DNA of 64,000 nucleotides, from contig NZ_BLAW01000001.1 of assembly GCF_009617895.1 (NCBI RefSeq), positions 673,001-737,000 on the forward strand, given 5' to 3'. The position numbers were made by a program, and so were the translations under genes. Below are positions 27,121-36,591 of this stretch, in pieces. The stretch is from Prolixibacter sp. SD074. GTDB taxonomy: Bacteria > Bacteroidota > Bacteroidia > Bacteroidales > Prolixibacteraceae. A model generated the notes under the pieces. That model ran no database searches. It saw only the letters and a program-made list of their open reading frames with translations, and was not told the DNA's origin. Position 1 is the stretch's first letter. Every line of letters begins with the position of its first letter.

Positions 27121-27149
27121 GTTTCTGTTTCGGAATGATTAACTAAACC

Positions 27150-27300
27150 ATGAAAACGAACCGACGAACCTTTTTGTTTGCTGCCGGTCTGGCATCGGGA
27201 GCGTTCCTGTTACCATCCATGAAAGCCGGCATACCTTCATTTCATAGAAAAACCCGTGTTAAACTGGCTGTTTCAACCTTCTCATACTGGCATTGTTAAT
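27150..27300 (+). pseudogene. sugar phosphate isomerase/epimerase, 5' fragment with frameshift
   Basis: ATG 27150 starts a twin-arginine-like signal (MKTNRRTFLFAAGLASGAFL) and stops at 27246. In another frame the sequence continues TRVKLAVSTFSYWHC and stops at 27298, matching the usual start of secreted xylose-isomerase-like TIM barrels (VKLAVSTYSYWHF). One extra T in a TTTT run explains the shift. The remaining about 250 residues are absent, so this is a dead 5' stub, 29 bases after the beta-helix gene. Confidence 0.72.
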
Positions 27301-27510
27301 AAAATATCGGGAAAAACAAAAAAGGGTGCAACTTCCGAAGAAGCAGCACCCCCCAAAAAATGGTAGAATTATTTGTAGAAGCATAGGTAAAACGTGTACC
27401 TATCCTTCAATATTGTCTTTAATCGCTCTCTTATGTGCTTTTTATTGATAAAATGAGTTGATTCAACACCAAACTACCTGTTAATGTGTTTGGTAGAAGT
27501 ATTTTTTTGT

Positions 27511-28329
27511 TCAAATTTTCCATCCCTCACGGTAGGTGTGATTTATCCACTCATTTGCCATTTCGGCAGCAGACAAATCTTCCGTCCAGTCGGTATGGAA
27601 TTGTGGATGACCATCAATCTTTTTGTATTGATGAGATGTAATGATTTTGAATTTATCGTCAGGCGAAATGTTGGTAAACTTCATATTTTCACCATCCCAT
27701 TGAAGTGGCCTGTTGAGCCCTTGCAGCCGAATGGCCAGATTCCCCATCAATACCATTTCGTCCAGGCATGAGCCTCTTTAATATCTCCCAGTATTCCGCT
27801 TTGTATAATCTCAGCAACCTCGTATACGGTATCGTCGGAGTGGCCTTCGTTTCCCATTTGGGTTACAATACCTGTTTGTCTTGCTGTTTCAGTTAACAAA
27901 CGAGCTTCGCTAACCGAATGTGTCAACGGTTTTTGGACGTATACATGCTTCCCGGCTTTCATGGCTGCAACTGCTGCAATCGCGTGCGTGTGATCGGGCG
28001 TGGCAACAACCACCGCATCTATATCCTTTTGCTTTTCCAGCATTTTCCGGAAATCCTTGTATCGTTTGGCTTGGGGATACCGCTGAAAAACCGGTGTCGC
28101 ATAATCCCAATCCCACATCAGATAGCGCCACAATATTTTGCCCGACTATGTTTTGTAAATTCACTTTCCCTTTTTCCGCCAATGCCAATACCTGCAATAT
28201 TTAGTTTGTCACTTGGGGCTATATGCCCTAAGCCGGGAACAGCATAGCTTGGGATATTGTAAACGCAGCCGCAGAGCCGGCTGTTGTCCTGATAAATCTT
28301 CTTCTGGTAAGTTGACTGGACTTTTTCAT
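27511..28329 (-). pseudogene. Gfo/Idh/MocA oxidoreductase, frameshifted and internally deleted
   Basis: Reading from ATG 28329: a twin-arginine signal (SQLTRRRFIRTTAGSAAA), a Rossmann start (LGHIAPSDKLNIAGIGIGG), then VNLQNIVGQNIVALSDV, DWDYATPVFQRYPQAKRYKD, VVVATPDHTHAIAAVAAM, YVQKPLTHSVSEAR, and finally the C-terminal segment MGNLAIRLQGLNRPLQWDG. Three single-base indels in short homopolymers (near 28230, 28165 and 28115) break the frame, and about 200 residues are missing between EAHAWTKW and the C-terminal segment near 27752. Members oxidise or rearrange sugars using NAD(P). This copy cannot work. Confidence 0.85.
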
Positions 28330-28401
28330 ACGTTTAAAATTTATAATTATGGTCCATAATTTAATTCTAAATTTGAGAACGTATGGAACCGCTTCACTCT
28401 C

Positions 28402-28458
28402 ACATGAACTTTTTTTAATCATTGCCTTTGGCGAACTTTTGATTAAAAAAGTTCATGT
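28402..28458. repeat. 19-bp inverted repeat with 18-base loop
   Basis: Left arm ACATGAACTTTTTTTAATCA and right arm TGATTAAAAAAGTTCATGT are reverse complements apart from one extra T. It lies 73 bases upstream of the decayed oxidoreductase start. It could be a bidirectional terminator or the remnant of a mobile-element end; no transposase is nearby. Confidence 0.6.
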
Positions 28459-28734
28459 TCGTTTCATTTTGTAATGTTGTTAGTTTAGCTCACTAAATAT
28501 AAAGATTTCAGATTTAACGGTGTAGGATTACTCTGGCAGATAATTTATTAACAAAACAACTTTATGACAAAGAGAATCGTTTGCAATGGTTAATGCTATG
28601 TTTAAGAAGGTTATAAAGCTTAAAAGTGAAATGACGTTTGCAAACTTTAAGTATCTCGGGATACCGCATTAGATTAGCCGTTTTCTTAAGTATACTTTTG
28701 AACGCCCGCGACCTTTTATCAGCTATCCGTTTAT
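28459..28734. other. AT-rich intergenic stretch
   Basis: No supported gene, RNA or promoter was seen between the inverted repeat and the DUF4494 terminator. Confidence 0.4.
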
Positions 28735-28766
28735 TAAAAAAAAAGACTGTCCGGAACGAACAGTCT
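28735..28766 (-). terminator. terminator of the DUF4494 gene
   Basis: Seven-base-pair stem AGACTGT/ACAGTCT with a nine-base loop; on the minus strand it is followed by nine or more T. Confidence 0.8.
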
Positions 28767-28790
28767 CATATATGTCTTGCTTTTGAATCT

Positions 28791-29348
28791 TTATTCTTCT
28801 TCCGATTCTGAATCTTCATCAAGCGGCTCCAAATCATCGGAATCATCTTCATTGGTCGTGTTGTCAGCCAGCAATTCATCATCATTCAACGGACGAAGAT
28901 GATCCGGAATGTCATTATCCTGGCCAAAATAGGGAAATACGTCCATAATCAGGCTTTCGTTCACGGCATTGATTTCAAAATCGGCCATCATTCCCTGCAT
29001 GTTTTCCACTACCTTTTCATAGGCATCTCTCACGGTTTTTGCTAAAACCAAAACGTATTGTGCCGTTCTTTTCTCTTTACCTTTTTCCTCATCAATGGTA
29101 ATGAACGATACCTTTGCTTTAAACCAACGATCACCATCTTCCGAGGGAATAATTTCGGCAACATTGGTTTTGGCAATTTTGGTAACGGTGAATTCACCAC
29201 TCACCATCGTCTCCAGCTCTTTATAAATGCGGCTTTCTGCTTCGCTAAACGACACGGCATCTAAAAGGTAAGCTTCATTTACCTTTTTCTCCCGTCCGTT
29301 TTCATCAATCTTTACATACTTTGCTTTACACTCGAACCACGTATTCAT
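28791..29348 (-). CDS. DUF4494-family protein
   Basis: A 185-residue cytoplasmic protein matching DUF4494, a family largely restricted to Bacteroidota: WFECKAKYVKIDENGREKKV..., EAYLLDAVSFSEAE and a second related module at about residue 75 (WFKAKVSFITIDEEKGKEKR). The repeated halves suggest a two-lobed beta fold. The last 50 residues are very acidic (D/E-rich). No function is established. Terminator directly downstream. Confidence 0.88.
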   Translation of the reverse strand: MNTWFECKAKYVKIDENGREKKVNEAYLLDAVSFSEAESRIYKELETMVSGEFTVTKIAKTNVAEIIPSEDGDRWFKAKVSFITIDEEKGKEKRTAQYVLVLAKTVRDAYEKVVENMQGMMADFEINAVNESLIMDVFPYFGQDNDIPDHLRPLNDDELLADNTTNEDDSDDLEPLDEDSESEEE

Positions 29349-29633
29349 ATAATCATATTTTACACCAGCAAATGTAACTTTTTCAATTCATCAGACGGTA
29401 TGCTTTAATAAATAAAAATGTGATTCACAACTAAAGACCAGTAAGCATGTTAATTAAGCAGATTTCAGTATGGTAATACGTATAGTGGTGTAATAAAATT
29501 AGTCGAAACCTCTAAAGATAATCTATACTATAGATATTGGTCTTGATCTTGATAATTGGTTTTCAGACAAACAAGTGCTAAATTGAATAGCATTTAACCA
29601 GAAAAATAAACCAATTTAAATCGAGTTTTAGTG

Positions 29634-30611
29634 ATGAAAAAAACAGGAATTTTACTTTTGATTTTTGCCGGTGCGTTATGTTTTACGCAACCGGTACAAG
29701 CCCAGGGCTTTTTAAAAAAGATGGCTGATAAAGCTTTGAAAAAGACTGAGGAAAAAGCGGGGCAGCGCGCTGAAGATAAAATGGATCAGCAAATTGATAA
29801 AGGATTGGATAAAGTGGAAGATTCGCTTGCAAAAGACAGTGTAAGTAATAGTGAAGGCGAAGTATCTCCTGAGGCCAGGCAGCAGCAGCGGATGATGAAA
29901 GGCATGGGAATGTCTGGAGAACCTGTCCCTATCGAAAAGGAATATGATTTTAACTATTCCACAAAGATGGTTGTAAAGTCCTATAAAAAAGATGGTACGC
30001 TTGTAAGTGACGGAATATTGGTCACATTCATGAATCCGGGAAGACATAATTTCGCTTATGAGTTTGAAGGAGGAAGTACGAACGAGGGCTCGAAAGGGAA
30101 TGGGATTTACATATTCGATTTTAAGAATAAAGCTACCATTATTCTTCACGATCAGGACGGAAAGCGCACGGGACTTGTATATGGACTGGATTTGACGATG
30201 AATGCTGATTCATTATTTGCTGCAGGTGAGGAGATGCCTGACAATGCCACCGATATGTCGACGCTAAATCCGAATTTGAAGAAAACCGGCCGTACAAAAA
30301 ACATTGCCGGCTACAAATGTGAGGAGTATGTTTATGATGATGAAAAAGAGAGAGCTGATATTTGGATTACCCGGGATGTAAAATTGCAAACAAGAGATTT
30401 AATGTCCGCTGTTTTTAAGTCAGCTATGTACTCTAACGGTATGCCCTGGGGATTTTTTATGGAAAGTGAATCGCTTGACAAAGAAACCGGTGAACGTTCG
30501 GTTTTAACCGTAACGGAAGTGAACAAGAACCGTGATATGAAATTTGATTTATCGCAATACCAGGTTACCAATATGGGCTCAATTAAAATGTTGCAGTCCG
30601 ATCAGAAATAG
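29634..30611 (+). CDS. secreted DUF4412-family protein
   Basis: A 325-residue exported protein with a signal peptide (MKKTGILLLIFAGALCFTQPVQAQ), a charged, predicted coiled-coil segment at about residues 30-85 (KALKKTEEKAGQRAEDKMDQ), and a DUF4412-like beta-rich domain at about 105-310 (GYKCEEYVYDDE, ADIWITRDV, LTVTEVNKN). The family resembles lipoprotein-carrier-like folds but has no proven role. I start at ATG 29634, one codon after a GTG. Terminator downstream. Confidence 0.82.
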   Translation: MKKTGILLLIFAGALCFTQPVQAQGFLKKMADKALKKTEEKAGQRAEDKMDQQIDKGLDKVEDSLAKDSVSNSEGEVSPEARQQQRMMKGMGMSGEPVPIEKEYDFNYSTKMVVKSYKKDGTLVSDGILVTFMNPGRHNFAYEFEGGSTNEGSKGNGIYIFDFKNKATIILHDQDGKRTGLVYGLDLTMNADSLFAAGEEMPDNATDMSTLNPNLKKTGRTKNIAGYKCEEYVYDDEKERADIWITRDVKLQTRDLMSAVFKSAMYSNGMPWGFFMESESLDKETGERSVLTVTEVNKNRDMKFDLSQYQVTNMGSIKMLQSDQK

Positions 30612-30642
30612 TATCGTAATAAATTTAACTTTTTTTATAATA

Positions 30643-30678
30643 AAATCCCTGCCTGGATCTTTCCGGTAGGGATTTTTT
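30643..30678 (+). terminator. terminator after the DUF4412 gene
   Basis: Stem AAATCCCTGCC/GGTAGGGATTT (one mismatch) with an eleven-base loop, followed by TTTT. Confidence 0.8.
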
Positions 30679-30780
30679 CTTTTTGCTTTGCCGTATATCC
30701 AATGATAATAGTAAATAAAATCAAGAACTTCTGAACAAAGTGGTAACATTTCAGTTTCCTAATTAATCAAAATTCCTGTC

Positions 30781-33417
30781 ATGAAACTAATACAATTAAC
30801 GCTAGTCCTTTTGTGCCTGCTAGTTGTTCCGGCGAGAAGCCAGAATGTGGCGCAAGGGAAAAGAATGGATGAATCGGGTAACGATGTACTTCCCTGGAAC
30901 AGAATACTCAAACCCGCCGGTAAACAGATTTATTTTGGTGATAAAAGCCTGGAAAATCATGCGCTGGATGCAGCCTTATCGCCTGATGGTAAATGGCTGG
31001 CGGTTGAAGAACGGTACAGCGTGGTTTTTGTCGATACGAAGGCCGATTCCATTGTTTTTACCCTGCCGATAAAATCGAGGTCGGAACTGGCCGGGGCCAT
31101 GAGTACCTATTCAGGAATTATTTGGCACAAAACAAATTCCGGGCTGGAAGTATTGTGGAGCGCCGCAACGAGCGGTGGAAAATCATTTGTTATTCGTGCA
31201 AGCTGGGACAATGGAAAAGCAGGAATTACAGATTATTTCTCATATGACCCGTTGCCACCGTCAAAAACATCTCTGCCTAATGAATTGCTTATTCGGAAAG
31301 AAAACAACAGAGATTACCTGTATGTCGTGCTCAATGGTAACAACGAGCTGGTAAAACAGGATTTAGTCACGGGCAACGTGGTATGGAGAAGAGATACCGG
31401 AGTAGCTCCCTATGGGATTGCGGAAGCAAAAGGAAAACTCTTCGTTACCAACTGGGGAGGGCGATTACCGCTTGATGACGATGATGTTGTGGCAGGTGTT
31501 CCGTGGGGTGAAGCAAAGGTTTCACTAACTACCGGGGCTACGCGTGAAGGAAGCATTTCGGTATTTGACCCGAATAATGGTCAGTTACTCAGTGAAATTA
31601 TTACCGGGCTTCATCCCAACGAGATCGTCTCATCTCCGCGAGGAAAATATGTATATGTAACCAACTCCAACAGCGATAATGTGTCGGTTATTGATCCGGT
31701 TTCGGATAAAATTACCGAAACCATTATCGTCCGATTGCAGCCCGGCTTGAATAAGTACTGGGGCGGTTCACCCGACGGATTAACCGTGTCGGAGAACGGG
31801 AAATTCCTGTATGTTGCCAATGGTATTGATAATGCTGTGGCGGTTGTACGTCTCGGGAAACATGCCTCAGCACGTGGCCTGAAACAAAAAAGTGAAGTCA
31901 TTGGATTCATCCCTACCGGTGCATATCCATCCTCGGTTACCATTGCTGGTAATAAGAAAATGTATGTTACCAATATCGAGGCGACTGGTGCACACGTAGG
32001 ATTACATCAGGGGCCGGAAAAAACACTGGCATACAACTCTCACCATATGTTGGCATCGGTTTCGGTAATTCCCATGCCGGATAAAAAGGAACTGGAAAAA
32101 CATACTAATACAGTAATTGCCGTCAACGATTTAGCCAGGGTTAAGCTGGCTGAGTTACCTGCACGTGTAGGTGTTGAACCAAAGCCTGTTCCCGACAGGA
32201 TAGGCGAACCATCGGTATTTAAACATGTGCTGTATATCATTAAAGAAAACCGGACGTATGACCAGGTATTAGGTGACGTTCCGAAAGGCAATGGTGACTC
32301 CACATTGTGCATTTACGGACGAAAGATAACTCCGAACATGCACCGGCTGGTTAACAATTTTGTCTTGATGGACAATTACATGGCTTCAGGCAAATGTTCA
32401 GCCGAAGGACATCAATGGACTGATGCTTCGATTGTAACTGATTATGTAGAAAAGAATGTGCGTGCCTGGTTCCGAAGTTATCCGCACGTACAGTACGACG
32501 CATTGGTTTATGCTCCTACCGGATTTATCTGGGACAATGCAATGAAACATGGCGTTTCGGTGAAAATTTATGGAGAAGCAGCGGTTCCTGAATTTGATAA
32601 ATCACTGGGATGGAAAGACATTTATCAAATGTTTGTCAATGGTGAACCATTCCATTTTACCAATAAAACAACGGTAGGACCGGTAAAACCAATCTTGAGT
32701 CAAACCTACCCGGGGTATGACCACCATGCCATACCTGATGTCATGCGCGCAGCTGCATTCGTTAAGGATTTGAAGAAATATGAAAATATGGAAGGAGACT
32801 CACTTCCTCAGCTAATGGTCATGGCACTTCCCGCCGATCATACTGCAGGAACCCGTCCCGGTTACCCAACGCCAAGAGCAATGGTTGCCGATAATGATGT
32901 TGCGCTCGGTCAGATTGTGGACGTCCTTAGCCATAGTCGTTTTTGGGCCAATACAGTTATTTTTGTTACTGAAGATGACAGCCAGACAGGATGGGATCAT
33001 GTTTCAGCCTATCGTACGGTGGGAACTGTAATTAGTCCGTATTCCCGTAAGGATAAAGCGGTACATGCTGCCTACAATCAACCGGCCATGGTACGAACCA
33101 TTGAACAGATTCTGGCGCTCCCTCCAATGAATATTCAGGATGCTATTGCGCCAACGATGGATGCTTGTTTTGTGCAAACACCCGATTATACGCCGTATAA
33201 CGGTGTTAAGAACGAGATTCCGCTAGACGAAATGAATGGGGCGCTTTCATCCTTAACAGGAAAAGCGCTGCATTATGCCAACATTAGCCTTGAGCCGCAA
33301 TACGACCATATCGATGGGGGAGACGATGACATGCTGAACAGGATACTTTGGTTCAGTGCAAAGGGAAAAATTCCTTACCCTGCGAAACTGGCAGGAAAAG
33401 ATGATGATGATGATTAA
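30781..33417 (+). CDS. secreted YncE-like beta-propeller fused to a phosphoesterase-like domain
   Basis: An 878-residue protein: signal peptide (to about 20), then a seven-bladed propeller at about 50-450 with YVTNSNSDNVSVIDP and FLYVANGIDNAVAVV blades, then an alkaline-phosphatase-superfamily phosphoesterase domain at about 475-830 (IKENRTYDQVLGD, DNYMASGKCSAEGHQW, ALPADHTAG, VFVTEDDSQTGWDHV, GTVISPY). The metal ligands expected of phosphoesterase/phospholipase C-like enzymes are present. It probably hydrolyses a phosphodiester in the periplasm; the substrate is unknown. Ends with an acidic DDDDD tail. Confidence 0.88.
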   Translation: MKLIQLTLVLLCLLVVPARSQNVAQGKRMDESGNDVLPWNRILKPAGKQIYFGDKSLENHALDAALSPDGKWLAVEERYSVVFVDTKADSIVFTLPIKSRSELAGAMSTYSGIIWHKTNSGLEVLWSAATSGGKSFVIRASWDNGKAGITDYFSYDPLPPSKTSLPNELLIRKENNRDYLYVVLNGNNELVKQDLVTGNVVWRRDTGVAPYGIAEAKGKLFVTNWGGRLPLDDDDVVAGVPWGEAKVSLTTGATREGSISVFDPNNGQLLSEIITGLHPNEIVSSPRGKYVYVTNSNSDNVSVIDPVSDKITETIIVRLQPGLNKYWGGSPDGLTVSENGKFLYVANGIDNAVAVVRLGKHASARGLKQKSEVIGFIPTGAYPSSVTIAGNKKMYVTNIEATGAHVGLHQGPEKTLAYNSHHMLASVSVIPMPDKKELEKHTNTVIAVNDLARVKLAELPARVGVEPKPVPDRIGEPSVFKHVLYIIKENRTYDQVLGDVPKGNGDSTLCIYGRKITPNMHRLVNNFVLMDNYMASGKCSAEGHQWTDASIVTDYVEKNVRAWFRSYPHVQYDALVYAPTGFIWDNAMKHGVSVKIYGEAAVPEFDKSLGWKDIYQMFVNGEPFHFTNKTTVGPVKPILSQTYPGYDHHAIPDVMRAAAFVKDLKKYENMEGDSLPQLMVMALPADHTAGTRPGYPTPRAMVADNDVALGQIVDVLSHSRFWANTVIFVTEDDSQTGWDHVSAYRTVGTVISPYSRKDKAVHAAYNQPAMVRTIEQILALPPMNIQDAIAPTMDACFVQTPDYTPYNGVKNEIPLDEMNGALSSLTGKALHYANISLEPQYDHIDGGDDDMLNRILWFSAKGKIPYPAKLAGKDDDDD

Positions 33418-33442
33418 CGTTCAAAATGATAGATGAGTAAAG

Positions 33443-33467
33443 GAGGCCCGATGGCCTCTTTTTTTTT
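33443..33467 (+). terminator. terminator after the propeller/phosphoesterase gene
   Basis: Six-base-pair stem GAGGCC/GGCCTC, four-base loop, then a run of about nine T. Confidence 0.8.
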
Positions 33468-33572
33468 CACTGTAAGGTGTGTTAACGTAAATTTCATATA
33501 AAAATATCCAAAGGAGTATGCTCGATTTTCAAAAGCATTGTACTTTTGTTAGTGAGTATTAACTAACGCACC

Positions 33573-34160
33573 ATGTATACCGAAAGGCAGCTGGAGATTA
33601 TTCACACGGGAATCAAGCTAATTGCTGAAAAAGGCTTACAGGGGTTGACTATTAAAAACCTGTCGAATACCATTGGTGTATCGGAACCGGCCATTTATCG
33701 GCATTACAAAAATAAGAAAGAGATCCTGGTGAACATCATCGACTTCTTTTCAAAAACTACTGAATTAAAAATAACTGAGATTGCGCAAAGTTATTTGCCA
33801 AGCTGTGATAAACTACGATTGTTTTTTGAGTTTCAGTTTGGTCGGTTACAAAAAAATCCTGCGCTAATCTGCGTCATATCTTCCGAAGAGATATATAACG
33901 GTGAAGAATATTTAAAAAAGAAAATTAAAGACATTACTCTTTTTATGGCAGGACAGTTGGAAGGTGTCATACAGGAAGGGCAGGGGAAAAATGAAATCAG
34001 AAATGACCTTCCTTCTTCACAACTCACTATAATCATAATGGGAGCGATGAAAATGATGATGGTAAAGTGGCAGTTGTTTGATCAGAAAATAAACCTGGTG
34101 GAAGAAGGTTCCAATATTCTGGAAAATGTATTAATGCTCATTTCGAAGAAGGAATGGTAG
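33573..34160 (+). CDS. TetR/AcrR-family regulator
   Basis: A 195-residue regulator with the N-terminal helix-turn-helix at about residues 8-52 (LTIKNLSNTIGVSEPAIYRH) and an all-helical ligand domain with no recognisable specificity. It lies in the same direction as the phospholipase A and PAP2 genes, both lipid-related, which may be its targets; that link is positional only. Confidence 0.92.
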   Translation: MYTERQLEIIHTGIKLIAEKGLQGLTIKNLSNTIGVSEPAIYRHYKNKKEILVNIIDFFSKTTELKITEIAQSYLPSCDKLRLFFEFQFGRLQKNPALICVISSEEIYNGEEYLKKKIKDITLFMAGQLEGVIQEGQGKNEIRNDLPSSQLTIIIMGAMKMMMVKWQLFDQKINLVEEGSNILENVLMLISKKEW

Positions 34161-34226
34161 AATCATAGTTGGAATGAATTAATAAGTATAAAGGTTCAGA
34201 CGTAATTGGATGAAGAGAATCGTGTG

Positions 34227-35191
34227 ATGAAAAATCTGTTTAAACGCTCGTTGACTGTGTATGGTTTTTCCGGAATTATACTGTTGTTACTACTACAACG
34301 ATATTGGCCCAGGAAACTTCGAAGTCACAAATACTAATGTCGGAATATATTGAAATGGTTCATTCACCCAGTTACATAACATTTAAGCAGGGGATTGGGA
34401 ACCTGAACCCGCTTTTGTTTGAAGCGGTGATGGCACCCTGTTATCTGGTGAATCTGTCGTATGATGGCGAGTGGGCAATGGACATTTCCTTTAAAGGAAT
34501 TATCCGGATGAGAGATCAACGTTCCTATCCGATTACTACGCCGGGTTACATGCCTGGTCTTACGGTGTACCTGAATTTTAGTGATCGGGGTATTTACAAA
34601 GGAGAGTTGCTTTCCTATTTAACATTGGGGCATCATTCCAACGGACAATGCGGACCGACGTATAATTCGGATGGTACGTACAATAAAGAAGACGGAAATT
34701 TCGCCACCAATTTTATCAAGGTCGGATGGATTCTCATTGACGATCAGTCAAAAGGAAACCAGCTTATTCCGGAATATTTTAAATTCGGTTTTGAAACACA
34801 TTTACTGAATTCGATAGGATTAGGGAATGATTATGGCCTCTTCAGACTCAATTTCGACTCGGAACTGAAGGATTATCCGGGAGCGGTAAGAAGCCTGATT
34901 TCCAGTAACGAATATCGAGAAAACGAACCCGACGGTTATTTCAATAAAAGTCAATTGAGATATCACATGCATTTTACATGGACGATTGATAACCGCTCGC
35001 CGGAACAGAAATATGATTTGTCAAGACAATTCGATTTTTCGTTTCGTGTTGCTTATCATCCCCAATTGCAGAATGATATATCCTTATTCGCAGAATATTA
35101 CTATGGACAGGGCTATTACAATATCTACTTCAATAACGAAATATCAGTTTTTCAGATTGGTCTTATGGCTTTCAATTTTCGGGTCAGATAG
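34227..35191 (+). pseudogene. outer-membrane phospholipase A-like protein, signal peptide frameshifted
   Basis: From about 34304 a 295-residue frame encodes an OMPLA-like barrel with the catalytic His-Ser motif in LTLGHHSNGQ and a later Asn in GNFATNFIKVGW, and aromatic beta-strands to the end (IGLMAFNFRVR). No signal peptide is in that frame. Upstream, ATG 34227 starts MKNLFKRSLTVYGFSGIILLL in a different frame. A single lost base near 34285-34295 would join this to TTILAQETS, a proper signal peptide with cleavage site. So the gene is either newly broken or the sequence has one error. A TTG at 34304 could start a non-exported protein. Confidence 0.75.
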
Positions 35192-35259
35192 ATCGCAAAT
35201 ATTTTTTTTAAAGAGATTATATTAAAAAATCAACACAGATAATAAAGTATTCGCATTGT

Positions 35260-35979
35260 ATGAAACGGTTCATTTGGGATAATAAATACTTCCTCCTTCC
35301 ATTGCTGGCCTTCTGGATTGTATTGGCGTTTTTATTACTCGCTTATGGTTATCATGACAGCTTTCTGGTCATGAACAGCATCCACTTTAAATGGCTTGAT
35401 TACCCAATGTTGATCTTAACATGGCTGGGCGATTCATTCTTCCTGTCAGCTCTGATGTTGCTATTATTTATGCGCAAGGACATGAATATGGTAATGGTAG
35501 CCATAATGAGCATAGTTATCACTGGCTTAATAGCTCAGTTTCTGAAGCATTGGATATTTTTTGACTGGGACCGACCGTTAACGGTTTTTGCCGGAAAGGA
35601 TATGGTGCACTATGTTGGTAATTATGTTTTGCATAAATATAGTTTTCCCTCCGGCCACAGCACAACAACGGCTGCTGCATTTACCGTTATCGCCTGGCAT
35701 ATCAGAAAAAGAAAAATAATGCCTGTTTTGTTGGGTTTGTTGACGGTTGTTGTATCCTATACCAGGATTTATCTTGGTGCGCACTTTCCTGGTGATGTGT
35801 TGGCCGGAAATTTACTCGGTTTTGTTGGCACATACTTTACCATACGCTTCCTGTCACCGGTTATTCGTCATTATTTTGACAAAATACCAACAAACAAACG
35901 CCGTCATTGGCAACGTTCTTTATGCGTCGTGGCAGCACTAATTGTGGTGATTACCATATTCATTCATCCTTTCAGCTAA
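35260..35979 (+). CDS. PAP2-family membrane phosphatase
   Basis: A 239-residue inner-membrane lipid phosphatase with about six helices. The three catalytic motifs are visible: KHWIFFDWDRP, SFPSGHSTT and YTRIYLGAHFPGD. It dephosphorylates phosphatidate, undecaprenyl pyrophosphate or lipid A phosphates. The neighbouring phospholipase A gene suggests a membrane-lipid remodelling role. The specific lipid is unknown. Confidence 0.93.
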   Translation: MKRFIWDNKYFLLPLLAFWIVLAFLLLAYGYHDSFLVMNSIHFKWLDYPMLILTWLGDSFFLSALMLLLFMRKDMNMVMVAIMSIVITGLIAQFLKHWIFFDWDRPLTVFAGKDMVHYVGNYVLHKYSFPSGHSTTTAAAFTVIAWHIRKRKIMPVLLGLLTVVVSYTRIYLGAHFPGDVLAGNLLGFVGTYFTIRFLSPVIRHYFDKIPTNKRRHWQRSLCVVAALIVVITIFIHPFS

Positions 35980-36007
35980 TCAGCTTAACCTTTTACCCGG
36001 TAAAAAA

Positions 36008-36030
36008 GGCAGCCTGATAAACAGGCTGCC
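36008..36030. terminator. hairpin after the PAP2 gene
   Basis: Perfect nine-base-pair stem GGCAGCCTG/CAGGCTGCC with a five-base loop. There is no T run on the plus strand, so termination strength is uncertain. Confidence 0.55.
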
Positions 36031-36591
36031 GGCAATCCGTATTGGATTAAGGAATAAAAAGGCAAAAATTGGATCGAATTTCGGAGCATGATCCAATGTC
36101 TTCATTTGTAATATTTTACTTGATTATGTCTTGAGCCGGATATTCAATTCTGACAAACTTCAATAATCGCCATTAAAATAACGAAATATTTTTGAATATA
36201 CAATTGCTTTTTTCAACTTCCGTCAAAAATTATTATGTAAATGTAATTTAATGTATTCGTTATGAGTATTCTGCATAATAAATATCTATGGTTACTTGTA
36301 GATGCTTGTATGGGTTGGTTAAAAAATGTTAAATTAAATGCTATTTAATAAGAAAATTTACACTTTCTTCGTTGTAATTTATGAGGAATTTGCATTTTTG
36401 CTTTCTGAAAAGCGCTACTCAAAGCCTTAAGAATTATTGACGGAGCTTATTGACTAGCAGGCTTAGGTCATTTGGAAAACCCACCACCATCCCAATTGTT
36501 CGTTAGTCAGTTTTTTAATATTGCATCTGTTTGTTTTCTAATAACAAATTTCCCTTTGTTTTAAAGAATAATCACTTGTAAACAAAATTTT
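36031..36591. other. 561-base AT-rich intergenic region
   Basis: No gene is supported. An eight-base inverted repeat ATTGGATC/GATCCAAT lies near 36068-36093. No exact TAnnTTTG was found in front of the lipoprotein gene. Confidence 0.4.

Noticed and set aside
28566-28670. tiny 28-codon frame (MVNAMFKKV...)
   Set aside because: No ribosome site, no homology and too short to support.
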